A stretch of DNA of 64,000 bases from Propionivibrio hellwigii (GCF_041770905.1 NZ_JBEUWX010000002.1:992001-1056000); one strand, 5' to 3'; positions 1-10,272 are shown, numbered from the stretch's first letter. Numbers and translations are program-made. Notes: generated by a model not told the origin, from the sequence alone.

Positions 1-909
1 GTTACACCTGAGAATCAATTGGATATCCCAGCGAAATTCATAGCCCAGGTAGTTGCGCACCCAGTCGCGCAGGGTTTTGTTTGCACCAGCGCCCGGAAGG
101 AAGCTCCTATATTTTTCCAGATCCAATGGCCCTGCATGAAGCCGGAATCGATACTGCCGGTCGAGAACCATCGCGCCGCAAACAGCGCCGACTCCCAGTT
201 GCGCGGAAGCCGATTCGTCGCCCAGGCAGGTCTGTTCGCTTTTGCTGAGCCGCAGCCATTGCGGCACCCATTCCTGAATGCGGAAAGGGCAGTTGAAGTC
301 TTCCTCCAAGATCGCCTTCAGGCCTTCAGGGTTTCTTGTCTGCCGCACCAAGTGGCCAGAGAAGTAACGTTTGGCGTGATCGGCCACGGCGTCTCTGTCA
401 CGATAGGAATTCCCCCGATAGCCAATGATGGCGCCTACATAGTCGGCGAATTTGTCGTCTTCCGGCCGATCCAGGCTGTTCGCCGGTTGTGCGCTGGCCC
501 AGGCGCGATAGAACATCAATGCAAACCGGTGATGGAAAATATCGGCAAATGCGCTTAATGCACGATCATCGTCATAAGCTAGCCGCTCACGCACATATTC
601 GGTGATATGCAAAGGCAATGCACCATTGGGGCCAAACAGCCCAAAGCCTGCCTGCTCGATGCGCACATGGCCTCGTTGATCGAGACGCACGTCTGTAATT
701 TCGGATGCGGCGAAAGACAGCGCCGGCGTCTGACCTATGCGCACCGGCTCATCTTCAGGATGCAATGCGCAGCCAAAGCGGGGGAATTGCGGATTGCGCG
801 CTTCCAGCCTGCGCATGAGCTGAAACCAATCAAGCTGCCAAGGCTTATCGCCTGGCGCCTGTAAGGAACTATCGCTCCGCAAGCCGGCCAATGAATGGAT
901 CTCACGCAT
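1..909 (-). CDS. tssG: TssG, T6SS baseplate subunit (partial, C-terminus off the left edge)
   Basis: TssG (VasB/ImpH family) is a cytoplasmic baseplate wedge protein that acts with TssF, TssE and TssK. I read 303 codons without a stop on the minus strand, from an ATG at 909-907 to the window edge. Family-like features include an early WQLDWFQLMRRLEARN segment, GLFGPNGALPLHITEY near residue 100, and a later RLHAGPLDLEKY plus LRDWVRNYLGYEF. The start overlaps the tssF stop by 8 bases (ATGCGTGA), the usual arrangement for translational coupling of tssF and tssG. Position directly after tssF at the end of the operon supports the call. The family is about 330-350 residues, so only the last few dozen should be missing. 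Confidence 0.93.
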   Translation of the reverse strand, partial: MREIHSLAGLRSDSSLQAPGDKPWQLDWFQLMRRLEARNPQFPRFGCALHPEDEPVRIGQTPALSFAASEITDVRLDQRGHVRIEQAGFGLFGPNGALPLHITEYVRERLAYDDDRALSAFADIFHHRFALMFYRAWASAQPANSLDRPEDDKFADYVGAIIGYRGNSYRDRDAVADHAKRYFSGHLVRQTRNPEGLKAILEEDFNCPFRIQEWVPQWLRLSKSEQTCLGDESASAQLGVGAVCGAMVLDRQYRFRLHAGPLDLEKYRSFLPGAGANKTLRDWVRNYLGYEFRWDIQLILRCN

Positions 910-2779
910 CTGGCCGACCTCCCCAGCGTGGCGGCCAGGTGGCCAAATGCCCTTGCGACGCGCTGGACAAGGATAGCTGGCAGAAAGAGTTCATTGATAC
1001 ATGGCGCGACAGGAATTGCTCAAGCACACTGCCAAACAGGTAAGGGCTGGAGCCGGCAAAGTGCAATTCATCCACGCCGATATCGATGGCGACGCCCCTG
1101 CCAAAAACATGCGGCCCGCTCACGGGCAATCGCCGTGTTACAGGCATGGTTTTGACAGAGAGGATGGATTCAGCGTGTCTTGTAAGTATCGGGTCAGCCA
1201 GGGCTGAATACAGCTCCAGCAATTCGCGCAGCACCACGGCGCCGCTGCGTGAGTCCTGATCACGTAATGCCAGATAATTCAATGAGAGGTGGTTGATCAG
1301 GCGCCAGGTCATTTCGCCGTCAGCCAGTGCGAAGCGTGGCCGTGATGGCCCGCGAATGATGCGCGCCCATTTCAGGGCCTGGTCTGTTTCTACCTGTAAG
1401 TTCTGGTTGCCATCGACCGGCATTAGCAAAGGCAGGTCGCGGTTGGTCAAAAGCATTTGTATGGCAAGCTGTTCGATTTTCTGTGGCCAGGGCGCTTCCT
1501 GTGCGTCGACCAGAGATAAAAAAACCTCAGAGCCGATATAACTTGAACGGCCGCCATGACGAATGGCCGAATCCGACAGGCGTCGCGGTTCGCGGCGTGT
1601 TGTGAAATACGCCTGAGCGCCGTGCGCATCAGACCCTACGTGCCGATAGAAAGGCGAAAAACTCGTGACTGGATTGTTCCCGCGATCAAAACCCTCCACA
1701 TGATCGACTCTATACACTTCATAATCCATGGGCCGGGTGCGGTCAATGACGATATGGTGCTCTATCCCGTCACGGGCAATCAGCATGCGGTTGCCTTTTT
1801 TGGGGAAAAGATTGATCACCGGCACGCAGTTAAGCTCGAAACTCTTATGGTCAACGGCAGCAATCAGGTTGCCAGGATCCCGATCCAGAAGGATCGTTAA
1901 TTCGAATGTATCTGCGCTCAATCGATTAAGCGGCTGCCCAAGACCCGTAATCGAAAAAAACAAATATCGCTGTGGAAATGCAAAATATTCATGCAACAGT
2001 CGATATCCCTGAAATACTCTGGAATCGGTTGGCAGCAGCGCCTGATCAGCGTGGAACCCTTCTGCTTCCAGCATCTTTGCCGGCAGAAATCCTGACTCTT
2101 TCCGATGGTCTGGGCTGCTGACGATCACCCCCATGCAATGCCCCATCAAGGTTTCATACAGCCAAGAAGCCAGCGTATCGTCAGCGTTTAGGTAGAACGT
2201 CAATTTCTCAGGATATTGGCAGCCTGCATTATGTGCCCCCGCCTGATACTTCAATCGCAGCCGTATTTCTCCTTTGGGCTCTTTGCCTCGCAGGTGGCGG
2301 CCTATTTCCAGATTGCCTCCCAGCGTACCTGCAGTCGCCTCTACAATATCAATCGGCCAGGATGCCAAATCATGGCCGGTGATGAATGTACACCGTGTAT
2401 TGATGCCTGGTATCCTGCCGCTGGTAAGTACACTCCCGCGCGGCAGGAAAGCGCAACCGGAATCAGATTGGGTTGCCGCAGTTGTATCGAAAGGAATTTG
2501 TACGATCGCCATGGAGGGCGTCGGCGCCAGATAGTGGGGGTAGACGACCTCCAGAAGTCGTTGTGAGAAACGCGGAAACTCTGCATCAATTTTTAAATGA
2601 ATACGCGCGGCCAGGAAGGCAAACCCTTCCAACAGGCGTTCTACATAGGGATCTGATACGCTGTCTTCACGGATACCGAGATTTCCGGCCACCTTGGGGA
2701 ATGACTGTGCGAACTCTCCACCCAGTTCGCGCAAATAGGCCAGCTCTCTATTGTAATAATCCAGAAACTTACGATCCAT
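902..2779 (-). CDS. tssF: TssF, T6SS baseplate subunit
   Basis: TssF (VasA/ImpG) forms the baseplate wedge with TssG. The protein is 625 residues from the ATG at 2779, a normal family length. It opens with MDRKFLDYYNRELAYLRELG, followed by FAQSFPKVAGNLG, the classic TssF N-terminus. A TTG four codons upstream would also keep the frame and directly follows the tssM stop, but the ATG matches the family start. Further family-like segments are FPRFSQRLLEVVYPHYLAPTP, IDRTRPMDYEVYRVDHVEG, and a C-terminal FGRGVAIDIGVDE near the FLSRHVSMNSF segment. It lies 12 bases after tssM and overlaps tssG by 8 bases, so all three are surely cotranscribed. Confidence 0.95.
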   Translation of the reverse strand: MDRKFLDYYNRELAYLRELGGEFAQSFPKVAGNLGIREDSVSDPYVERLLEGFAFLAARIHLKIDAEFPRFSQRLLEVVYPHYLAPTPSMAIVQIPFDTTAATQSDSGCAFLPRGSVLTSGRIPGINTRCTFITGHDLASWPIDIVEATAGTLGGNLEIGRHLRGKEPKGEIRLRLKYQAGAHNAGCQYPEKLTFYLNADDTLASWLYETLMGHCMGVIVSSPDHRKESGFLPAKMLEAEGFHADQALLPTDSRVFQGYRLLHEYFAFPQRYLFFSITGLGQPLNRLSADTFELTILLDRDPGNLIAAVDHKSFELNCVPVINLFPKKGNRMLIARDGIEHHIVIDRTRPMDYEVYRVDHVEGFDRGNNPVTSFSPFYRHVGSDAHGAQAYFTTRREPRRLSDSAIRHGGRSSYIGSEVFLSLVDAQEAPWPQKIEQLAIQMLLTNRDLPLLMPVDGNQNLQVETDQALKWARIIRGPSRPRFALADGEMTWRLINHLSLNYLALRDQDSRSGAVVLRELLELYSALADPILTRHAESILSVKTMPVTRRLPVSGPHVFGRGVAIDIGVDELHFAGSSPYLFGSVLEQFLSRHVSMNSFCQLSLSSASQGHLATWPPRWGGRPDA

Positions 2780-2791
2780 GCGGCACCGCAA

Positions 2792-5700
2792 TCAAAGTCC
2801 CGCTGGGCAAGAGAACGTATTGAGTTCAACTAAACGGAATGGATTCTTCACACTGGCAGCCGTAATCTCAAAACGGACTTTGCGCCCGCCGACATCGAGA
2901 TCGGCCGTAAAACGTTCTGGACTGGAACCCTGCTGTATTTGCGCCGCATCAAACAAACGATGCAACGCCCAAGCCCCTTCCGTAACCATGCCCGAATTTC
3001 CTTGCGGCAACGGGGGCTCAAGGGAAAGACGGACTTGGTTGCTGCCACGTGTACCTGGCCAGCTCACCGTATGCGTGATCTGCGGCCCATGCTGATAGCG
3101 GATGAGCTGCCCGTCAACATCCAGCGTTAGTGTGGAAATAGTGGTGTCCATCATTACGGGTTTGAGGGAAATAGTAATTTTCGGTGCTCCACTGCCACCA
3201 CGGAAAAATACGTCTTTGATGACATGAGCTTTTTCAAATGCAGCAATGGAAGCGCCGCCATCAAGCCCCCCCCTGGCGCCTTCACGTAACCGCCAGGGGG
3301 TTGTTGACACATCAACGTAATTTGCCAGTTCCTTACGAAAATACTCATCTATACGACCACCGGGGCCAAACATTTGCGTAAAGTCATCAGGAGCCACCTC
3401 TTTTTTGGCCGAACGGACGAGTGGGTAGCGTCCCTGGATTGAATCACGACAGGCTTTGGTGACCTGACCAACCAACTCACGACCTTTGGCACGACGTGTT
3501 TCCCGCGCAACCAGTTTGTCACTCGTACTGGTAAAAGATTCGAGCATCCTGCGATTGGGTTGGGGCAAACGCGCTGCCTGTGCACGTAAGGAAGTCGGCA
3601 AATTGGTCTCGGGCGGGGGATACCCACCAATACGAGCAGCTTCCGCGCCGGCCAAATACATATGCAATTCAGATAGAGACTGTGCCATTGCCAGCAAAGG
3701 CGCACCAGATTTGTCGCCTCCACCATCAACCGCTTTGCGCAGTGCCTCGAAACGCCTGTCTACCATCAGCTCCGGATGCTCGGCAGGAGCGGACATGCCA
3801 GGCATTGCGCTGGGGCCTACAATGTGCGTGATATCTTCTTTGGTAGATCGTATGGTTTGCTTTGCGCGATCGAATAATGAACGCTCCTGATTACTGTCGG
3901 GCTTACTGGCTGCAGATAATGTGGTTTCTTTGACGACTGCCTGCATAAAACGCATCAGAGGAGAATCAGGCGCAGAAAGCATGCTTGCAAGTTCTGCCGC
4001 TTCAGCCAGACTGGTTGGTTCAATGAGTGCAATATCGTCTAGATAATGTTCCCATTCCTGGATATAGTCGCTTGCATAATGTCGCTTGACCTCTATGCCT
4101 AAAATGCCTGACTGAATAGCCTGAAGGCGGTCTTTTAGCGTTGCCTCCGATACTCCCAGGACCCAACTATCGTCCGCCCCAGCATTACGGATCGCCCGAT
4201 CCAGCTCCTTCACGAATAGCTCATGATAACCACGATATGTATATAGCGAAGGTATTCCATCCGTTAACGGCCGGCCACTTAATCGGCGGAACACACGCGA
4301 AGCCTGCGATCCTACTGACGCCCCAACGGAGAAATCCGCCAGTCGATTGTTCTTGAGCAGTCGTACCATTCGCCGATAAATACGCTGGGAAATGGAATAC
4401 TGTGCCAGCCGAGAGCGAGTTGCCTCTACCAGCGCCGTATCTATTGGCGTCTTCGGCAACAAACCATCAATGGCAATCAATGTCCGTATATGCCGCTCCA
4501 GCGCTTCCCGTTCAGGCAGGGCGGCTCCTGCTGGAAGATTGTAGTCCCAATCAGCCAAAACGAATGCAACAAACGCTTCCTTATCCAAGTGAGCGGGTTC
4601 ATGCATCATGATGTAGGCTTTGAGAATTTCAAAGGAAAACTCTAGGTCATTGACCGCAACCGTACGTAACAACTGCTCCAGACGCATTTTCAATGTCGGG
4701 GCAAAACGCTCCACTAATAGCCTATGGTAGAGGGGGCTCGCAGCAGCATTCAATTTATCGCCCTGATAGAGCCCGAACGTCCAAGGTACCAGCGGTCGCT
4801 CAACCTCAAAACGCAAGCCGTCCGGCAACTTTCTGGCTGCATCAAGAATAGGCAACATGGCATACAGGTTACTGTCATTTCTTGAGGGCAGCGCCTGCAA
4901 TGTATTCTCGAATTGATCAATTTTGGCGTCTACCGAAGATATATAAGACTGATTATTCCGATAACTTACAATCCATGCGCCCGTTGCAGAACACAGTAAC
5001 AATAAGCATGCTGCATAAACGGCGCCATGGTATAAGCGCGAACGGCGCTCGGCCTTGGCATCCGTACTCACTAGATGCGCTTCACCAAAGATAACCTTGG
5101 TCAACGGTTCGTGGAGGAAAAAACTTTTGCCGCTGCCAGAATCCATCCGTGGTTTATGACGAGACCCAAAGCTCTCGCCCATTGCGGAAAGAATCCGGTC
5201 AAAAGGCGCGCCTTCCTGCGTACCACTAGTGAAATAGATACCACGCAACATGGGAGGGCTGGAATAGCGCGACTGTGCGAAAATTTGCACGACACAATCC
5301 AGTACCAGTGCCGAAACAGCGCCAAATTCCTGTGGATAACCAAAAATTCGACTACGCCGGTTCAAGTCCGGTTCTGCTTGCAACCGATCAATCAGACCAT
5401 TAACGATTCTGGCATGTAAAAGGCCAAACTCTTCTTTGAGCTTTTGCCGATCAGGTATATCCGGCTGTGATGCATCACCCATAGGCAGGGTAAATCCGTA
5501 GACTTGTTCACGTCCCACTTTGTCTAAAGAAGCAAAATACTCATCAAAGCCAAGTAACAAGTCGGATTTGGTCACCAACACGTAAACAGGAAAAGCAACG
5601 CCTAGGCCCTCTTGTAATTCATCCAGGCGATTGCGAATAGTTGCCGCATGATTTGCACGTTGTTCGGTATTTTTTTCTAATAATTCTGCTACCGAAAGCG

Positions 5701-6415
5701 TAACCAATACACCATTGATAGGTTGACGCGCCCGGTTTTTTTTCAGAAGCGCCAGAAATTCCTGCCATTCGGCGCGGTCGACCTCAATATCGCTCTCATG
5801 TGTGGTGTAACGTCCTGCGGTATCGATGAATACTGCCTCATTGGTAAACCACCAATCGCAATAGCGCGTACCTCCAGCACCCCGCACTGCATTGTCACCA
5901 AACTGCTTGGCCAGCGGGAAAGACAATCCTGAGTTTACTAGCGCGGTAGTTTTTCCTGCACCCGGCGCTCCAATAATCACATACCATGGCAATTCGTATA
6001 AATAACGATGACTTCCAGTAAGATGCCCCCACCAAGATTGATTGCCGCTATTAAAGCGCGCTTTACGCAACGTTTTCAGCGCTTCATCGAATTTTTCTTC
6101 CAGCGCTTCAATGTTTCCTGCTGAACGTTCTACAGGTTTTTGACGGCTCAAAGCCGAACTAAGCATATTGGTAATGCGGTCATTGATTCTACTTGAATGC
6201 CAGTGCCGTACTAGGATACGCAACAAAAGCAGACTCAGAATAATCCCGATGCACCAAATACGTGCACGCACCGTTTCCAAAGGCCGAAATTCACCAAACG
6301 CGAACAAAGGCCCCATATACCAAATTAGTAGAACCAGCAGGGCGAGACCAATGGTGATCCATAGAAATCTGGAGCGGATCAGATCCAATAAACGTCGTAG
6401 CAGGTTAGAAATCAT
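2792..6415 (-). CDS. tssM: TssM, T6SS inner-membrane complex protein (IcmF family)
   Basis: TssM spans the inner membrane and periplasm, linking TssL in the inner membrane to the lipoprotein TssJ. The protein has 1207 residues, typical for the family. Two N-terminal membrane segments (about 16-35 and 53-69) precede a cytoplasmic NTPase-like domain with an intact Walker A motif, GAPGAGKTT at about 149-157. This shows that this TssM keeps the P-loop that some homologues have lost. A third membrane segment lies near residue 475 (AVYAACLLLLCSATGAWIV). The rest is periplasmic and ends in the TssJ-binding C-terminal region. The ATG is preceded by GAGGAGG at good spacing. It sits 14 bases after tssL and its stop abuts tssF. 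Confidence 0.96.
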   Translation of the reverse strand: MISNLLRRLLDLIRSRFLWITIGLALLVLLIWYMGPLFAFGEFRPLETVRARIWCIGIILSLLLLRILVRHWHSSRINDRITNMLSSALSRQKPVERSAGNIEALEEKFDEALKTLRKARFNSGNQSWWGHLTGSHRYLYELPWYVIIGAPGAGKTTALVNSGLSFPLAKQFGDNAVRGAGGTRYCDWWFTNEAVFIDTAGRYTTHESDIEVDRAEWQEFLALLKKNRARQPINGVLVTLSVAELLEKNTEQRANHAATIRNRLDELQEGLGVAFPVYVLVTKSDLLLGFDEYFASLDKVGREQVYGFTLPMGDASQPDIPDRQKLKEEFGLLHARIVNGLIDRLQAEPDLNRRSRIFGYPQEFGAVSALVLDCVVQIFAQSRYSSPPMLRGIYFTSGTQEGAPFDRILSAMGESFGSRHKPRMDSGSGKSFFLHEPLTKVIFGEAHLVSTDAKAERRSRLYHGAVYAACLLLLCSATGAWIVSYRNNQSYISSVDAKIDQFENTLQALPSRNDSNLYAMLPILDAARKLPDGLRFEVERPLVPWTFGLYQGDKLNAAASPLYHRLLVERFAPTLKMRLEQLLRTVAVNDLEFSFEILKAYIMMHEPAHLDKEAFVAFVLADWDYNLPAGAALPEREALERHIRTLIAIDGLLPKTPIDTALVEATRSRLAQYSISQRIYRRMVRLLKNNRLADFSVGASVGSQASRVFRRLSGRPLTDGIPSLYTYRGYHELFVKELDRAIRNAGADDSWVLGVSEATLKDRLQAIQSGILGIEVKRHYASDYIQEWEHYLDDIALIEPTSLAEAAELASMLSAPDSPLMRFMQAVVKETTLSAASKPDSNQERSLFDRAKQTIRSTKEDITHIVGPSAMPGMSAPAEHPELMVDRRFEALRKAVDGGGDKSGAPLLAMAQSLSELHMYLAGAEAARIGGYPPPETNLPTSLRAQAARLPQPNRRMLESFTSTSDKLVARETRRAKGRELVGQVTKACRDSIQGRYPLVRSAKKEVAPDDFTQMFGPGGRIDEYFRKELANYVDVSTTPWRLREGARGGLDGGASIAAFEKAHVIKDVFFRGGSGAPKITISLKPVMMDTTISTLTLDVDGQLIRYQHGPQITHTVSWPGTRGSNQVRLSLEPPLPQGNSGMVTEGAWALHRLFDAAQIQQGSSPERFTADLDVGGRKVRFEITAASVKNPFRLVELNTFSCPAGL

Positions 6416-6429
6416 GGCACCCTCCTCAT

Positions 6430-7638
6430 CTACTGCCCAGCTTGTGCAGATGTATTGATTTGGCGGTGCATTTCTTCAGCTGACATCAATACAATAATTT
6501 CAACCCGGCGGTTCCTGGCGCGCCCTTCTGGCGTTGAGTTGTCGGCTACCGGATTTGCTTCTCCCCGTCCCTCAAAACGAATTCGCTCGTTCGCACGAGT
6601 ACCGAGATATCCGTCCAGCAAATGCTTGACTACCTCTGCACGCGCCTGGGATAAATGCCAGTTTGATGCAAACCGGACGCTACGCATGGGGACGTTATCG
6701 GTATAACCACTAACCACCACATTGCCATTAACTTCTTTTAGAGCCTCGGCAATACGTTGAAGCACAGGTAAGTAGCGTTGTTTAACTTCTGCCTGCCCTG
6801 AATCGAAGAGACCATCTCCCATGATAGTCACGATACTACGATCAAGTTGATCGCTGACCTCCACTAAACCAGCCTGTATTTCTGGTTCTAGGAACCGCCT
6901 AAGCCGAGGCACTGACTGAGGTTGTGCGACCGCAAGAGAAGGAAGCTGCAATTGGGCGATGCGTGAATAAGTGGCATCTGAACGTTCGGCTAATGAGAAA
7001 ATAAACCAAAGATAAATACAAGCGGCCAGAAAAATGCATATGCAGGCAACAACCCATGGAGGTACTATGCGCCAGGCAGGGGGCGTTGACTGAACCCCCA
7101 TCCAATGGGGAGACAATCTTGTCTCGTATTCTCCCTTAACCTTACCGAGTATCGTGGCTATACGCTGCTTAAGTAGTTCGAGTTGTGAACGCCCGCCATC
7201 AATAATACGAAACCGGCCTTCGAATCCTAAGGCATTAAGGTAATACAACAATTCTATCAGGTTGACATGCCTTTCAGGATTCTGCGCCAAGCGTCCTAAT
7301 AACTGGTAATACTTCTCCCCACCCCAGGCCTCGTTGTGAAATGAAACCAGTAGGCTATGCTTGGCCCAAACACCACGGCCTCCCCAAGGAGTTTGTGCTG
7401 CCGCCTCATCAATGGCAGTACATAGGCAATAACGTGCGCCAATTACTTCTTCATGTAATACTTGGTTTTCTTGCGCATTACGCTCAAACTCTCGTACTTC
7501 CAGCAATAACTGTTGGCGCAAAGCTGCCGGATCCGCCAGATGTTTCTGCTCTCGGATGCGTAGCATTAAATCAATTAGGCGTCTGGCGGCGCGAACTAGT
7601 GGATTGGCGCTATCAAGCATTCTGTCAGGCAATGCCAT
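6430..7638 (-). CDS. tssL: TssL with C-terminal OmpA-like peptidoglycan-binding domain
   Basis: TssL (DotU/IcmH family) is the inner-membrane partner of TssM and TssK. This 402-residue version is the extended type. An N-terminal cytoplasmic DotU domain (about 1-200, with LIDLMLRIREQ and YCLCTAIDEAA) is followed by one membrane segment (VVACICIFLAACIYLWFIF), then a periplasmic OmpA-like domain. That domain has GDGLFDSGQAEV, SGYTDNVPMRS, NWHLSQARAEVV and RARNRRVEIIVL, the usual peptidoglycan-binding signature. The ATG at 7638 sits after TAGGAG at short spacing. A TTG six codons upstream is an alternative start. The anchoring domain makes a separate TagL unnecessary. Confidence 0.94.
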   Translation of the reverse strand: MALPDRMLDSANPLVRAARRLIDLMLRIREQKHLADPAALRQQLLLEVREFERNAQENQVLHEEVIGARYCLCTAIDEAAAQTPWGGRGVWAKHSLLVSFHNEAWGGEKYYQLLGRLAQNPERHVNLIELLYYLNALGFEGRFRIIDGGRSQLELLKQRIATILGKVKGEYETRLSPHWMGVQSTPPAWRIVPPWVVACICIFLAACIYLWFIFSLAERSDATYSRIAQLQLPSLAVAQPQSVPRLRRFLEPEIQAGLVEVSDQLDRSIVTIMGDGLFDSGQAEVKQRYLPVLQRIAEALKEVNGNVVVSGYTDNVPMRSVRFASNWHLSQARAEVVKHLLDGYLGTRANERIRFEGRGEANPVADNSTPEGRARNRRVEIIVLMSAEEMHRQINTSAQAGQ

Positions 7639-7704
7639 TGCTCCTACAAATGACAAAACAGGATTCTATGCTGTGACCAGCATTACATATTTCATAATAT
7701 TGAA

Positions 7705-9039
7705 TTATTTCCGGATAGCCCAGAATAACAACTCCAATCCCGGAAAATCACCCGCAACATGCAATGCAAGACCTGCGCTCCGACCCAAATCTTTCCAAAG
7801 CACATGCTGGGTATCTATCTCAAAATAATTATAGCCTGCGTTATATGGCAGCTCACGTGGCGCTACCGGCAAAGGTTTGATGACGACACCAGGCAGTTGC
7901 AGGTTTACTAAATCACGAATCTTCTCGACCGGACCAATTTTCGTTTGTGTCGGAAATTGCGCTCTTATTTGTTCTGCTGGCAAATTAGCATGGACGGCCA
8001 ACACAAAAGACGCTTTGTGCAATAAAGTTTTATCAGAAATTAGTGCGGTCTTGATTCCATATTTACGCTCCCGTAAATCAATTTGAATAACTGTCTGATC
8101 CAACACCAAGGAAAGAGCCTGGCGAAGTTCAATCATCAGCGGTCGAAAACTACCGCCCAGATCGTCATGTACATAAGCTGGTAGGCCAGCCGGCCTGCGC
8201 GATGTTGCTGAGAAAATAGCGAGTTCACCACATAAGGCCAAAAGATTCTCATACAGGCGCTCCGGATGCAGAACGGGTAAGGTCTCCAGATGTCGCAATA
8301 GCGGTTGCCAATGATTAATTATTTTAAGCAACAAGAAATCACCAATTTCTGATGTTGCACGGCCACTGGTAGCACTTATACGTTCAGCTAATATGTCACC
8401 CCGCTGGTTAAGCAATGCAATAGCCTCACGCAGATAGGCGAACAAAAGCTCATTTCCCCCACAGTGGAGTGTTGGCGGAATATAGTTTTCATCAAGACGG
8501 CAAGTATTATTGGCCTGTTTTTCAATCAACCAAACAACGCCTAGCGAAACCCAGCCATGGGGGATATCCTCTTGTGACATCAATCGGAACCTCGGCCTAC
8601 CAACCTGAATTTCGGCAACTCCTGCGCCAATTTCGTTGCTGTCATGAACTTCTATGGATTCTGCCAAGAATCGCGCACTACTAGCCGTATCTTCCTCAAA
8701 GATTACATTTTCTTCGTTTGAACGAGCGGGAGGCAAGACTAAACAGATTTTTGTATCCTTCGCCGAAGCAGGTACATCATAAGATACAGACATACTATGG
8801 TATCGCCCAATCTGAAATACCGTACCATCGGGTAATATACCCTCAGCACGCTGAATAAGTAGCTGACCCATCTGCAAAGCAATATCATCAATCTTCAGAT
8901 GAGTAAATCCCCAGTAAAACCCATTCAGGGATGATACAGACCGGAATGAACATGACTCCCAGAAATATTCTTGTTGCTGGAAATGCTGGGTACGAAGAAA
9001 CATTCCTTCTGCCCAGATTACCTTTTTCTCATGACTCAT
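7705..9039 (-). CDS. tssK: TssK, T6SS baseplate-membrane complex connector
   Basis: TssK (VasE/ImpJ) is a trimeric cytoplasmic adaptor that docks the baseplate onto the TssL/TssM membrane complex. From the ATG at 9039 the protein has 444 residues, the normal size. The N-terminus VIWAEGMFLRTQHFQQQEYF is diagnostic of the family. Later, HDDLGGSFRPLMIELRQALS and YFEIDTQHVLWKDL also match its pattern. An upstream in-frame GTG (9072) would add 11 residues with no family support, so I chose the ATG. It lies between tssJ and tssL, as in many T6SS operons. Confidence 0.95.
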   Translation of the reverse strand: MSHEKKVIWAEGMFLRTQHFQQQEYFWESCSFRSVSSLNGFYWGFTHLKIDDIALQMGQLLIQRAEGILPDGTVFQIGRYHSMSVSYDVPASAKDTKICLVLPPARSNEENVIFEEDTASSARFLAESIEVHDSNEIGAGVAEIQVGRPRFRLMSQEDIPHGWVSLGVVWLIEKQANNTCRLDENYIPPTLHCGGNELLFAYLREAIALLNQRGDILAERISATSGRATSEIGDFLLLKIINHWQPLLRHLETLPVLHPERLYENLLALCGELAIFSATSRRPAGLPAYVHDDLGGSFRPLMIELRQALSLVLDQTVIQIDLRERKYGIKTALISDKTLLHKASFVLAVHANLPAEQIRAQFPTQTKIGPVEKIRDLVNLQLPGVVIKPLPVAPRELPYNAGYNYFEIDTQHVLWKDLGRSAGLALHVAGDFPGLELLFWAIRK

Positions 9040-9101
9040 CTCTATTTCCCGTGTACCATCTTCTTTTGGCACGAGGCAGCTTCCCTGTCAGAAAATTGTC
9101 T

Positions 9102-9650
9102 CTATTCCAAGCCTTCCAGCTTGTCACGAATGACAATTGACTTGTCTGTAACTACAACGTACAACCGTTTGGTTGGTGAGGCCCCCCTTGTGATTATCCG
9201 GCCTGAAAGATAGGGAGCAGGTAAAGGTATTGATGTTCGCCAGACACTATTTTCTAAATCTCTGAAACCCGCTGTGGCTCCCAAGAAACGACTACGAAGT
9301 CCAGCCTTTCGATGTACAACCCGAATCTCCCCAGGCAACAAGCTATGTTGCTCCATGCCAACAAGCTCATTTGCCAAGCTCGCCCCACCGGGCGAATGTA
9401 AAGAGAAAAAATCTGTAGAAAGAAAGTTTAATGTTGCCGAAAGTTCAAACAAAGTCACAATGACTGGAGATGGCCGACCATTAATTGCAGGGTTGGCATT
9501 TTCTGCAGCCATGATGGTAATTTCCAATGGAACAGGCAATTCTTGCCTGGGCCCTGTCAACGCGCCTAACCCCGAAGAGCATCCCGACAGTAGCAACGGG
9601 AGGCATGCTACCCAAATTCGAAACTTTGTAAAGATAAAGACGTCACTCAT
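9102..9650 (-). CDS. tssJ: TssJ, T6SS outer-membrane lipoprotein
   Basis: TssJ is a small lipoprotein held in the outer membrane that caps the TssM periplasmic domain. The 182-residue product has a lipoprotein signal with lipobox LLSGC (Cys24). It is followed by the beta-sandwich pattern of the family: INGRPSPVIVTLFELS, then FFSLHSPGGASLANELVG, then LLPGEIRVVHRKA. Its ATG overlaps the stop of the upstream OmpA-like lipoprotein by 8 bases (ATGAGTGA), indicating coupled translation. The mature part fits the usual 130-160 residues. Confidence is high from lipobox, motifs and operon position. Confidence 0.92.
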   Translation of the reverse strand: MSDVFIFTKFRIWVACLPLLLSGCSSGLGALTGPRQELPVPLEITIMAAENANPAINGRPSPVIVTLFELSATLNFLSTDFFSLHSPGGASLANELVGMEQHSLLPGEIRVVHRKAGLRSRFLGATAGFRDLENSVWRTSIPLPAPYLSGRIITRGASPTKRLYVVVTDKSIVIRDKLEGLE

Positions 9651-10272
9651 TGTTGTATTGTTGAGGTGTAGTTTGTGCGGGCACAGTGGAAGACTCTGGA
9701 CACGAACAAGTACACGTATGTGAAGTTTCTACCTTAGGCTCATCTAGAATAATGATTTCCGTACGTCGGTTCTGTTGACGCCCCTCTTTTGAAGTATTGT
9801 CAGCGATTGGAACACTTGATCCGAACCCTTCGAATTTTAGCCGTGCAGGATTAACGTTACGTGCAACCAAGGCATCCATGACATTCTTCGCCCGAAGTTT
9901 GGAGAGTTTCATATTTGTTGCACGATTACCATGTGCATCAGTATGACCAGCAACCAGAATACTGATTTTGTCAGCCAGTTGATCGTTCAGGATAGCAGCA
10001 ACCTCATCCAGAAAAACTGCAGATTCTGGTTGAAGTGTTGCTTTCCCGCTTGCAAATGTACCGGATGAAACAGAACGGAGAGCAACTCCATGATCCAAGC
10101 GTACTATCCAATAATTTTCAGAGTAAGGGATAAGAGTAACCCAATCACGCGGTTGAGTAGGCTCGGGTGCTTTGCTTTGTTCAACCGGTTCTTCCTCTGT
10201 ATGCTGAAATACTGAGCAGGCTGTTAGGCTGAATATTGCCATCGCTAGAACTAGTTCCTTTATCATTTGCAT
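9643..10272 (-). CDS. OmpA-family lipoprotein of the T6SS operon
   Basis: This is a predicted outer-membrane lipoprotein of 209 residues with a C-terminal OmpA/Pal-like peptidoglycan-binding domain. Starting at the ATG at 10272, the signal peptide ends in LTAC (Cys19). The OmpA domain runs from about 80 to 190: FASGKATLQPES, VAGHTDAHGNRATNMKLS, RAKNVMDALVARNV, GRQQNRRTEIIIL. An ATG ten codons upstream is possible, but it would leave a poor signal peptide. It is the second peptidoglycan-binding protein of the operon beside TssL, so the complex may be anchored twice. Its exact name in T6SS nomenclature is not clear from sequence. Confidence 0.88.
   Translation of the reverse strand: MQMIKELVLAMAIFSLTACSVFQHTEEEPVEQSKAPEPTQPRDWVTLIPYSENYWIVRLDHGVALRSVSSGTFASGKATLQPESAVFLDEVAAILNDQLADKISILVAGHTDAHGNRATNMKLSKLRAKNVMDALVARNVNPARLKFEGFGSSVPIADNTSKEGRQQNRRTEIIILDEPKVETSHTCTCSCPESSTVPAQTTPQQYNNE

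Noticed and set aside
19..2823. Several plus-strand open frames of 60-180 codons opposite tssG and tssF
   Set aside because: They are shadows of strong minus-strand family genes, have no recognisable domains and overlap each other.
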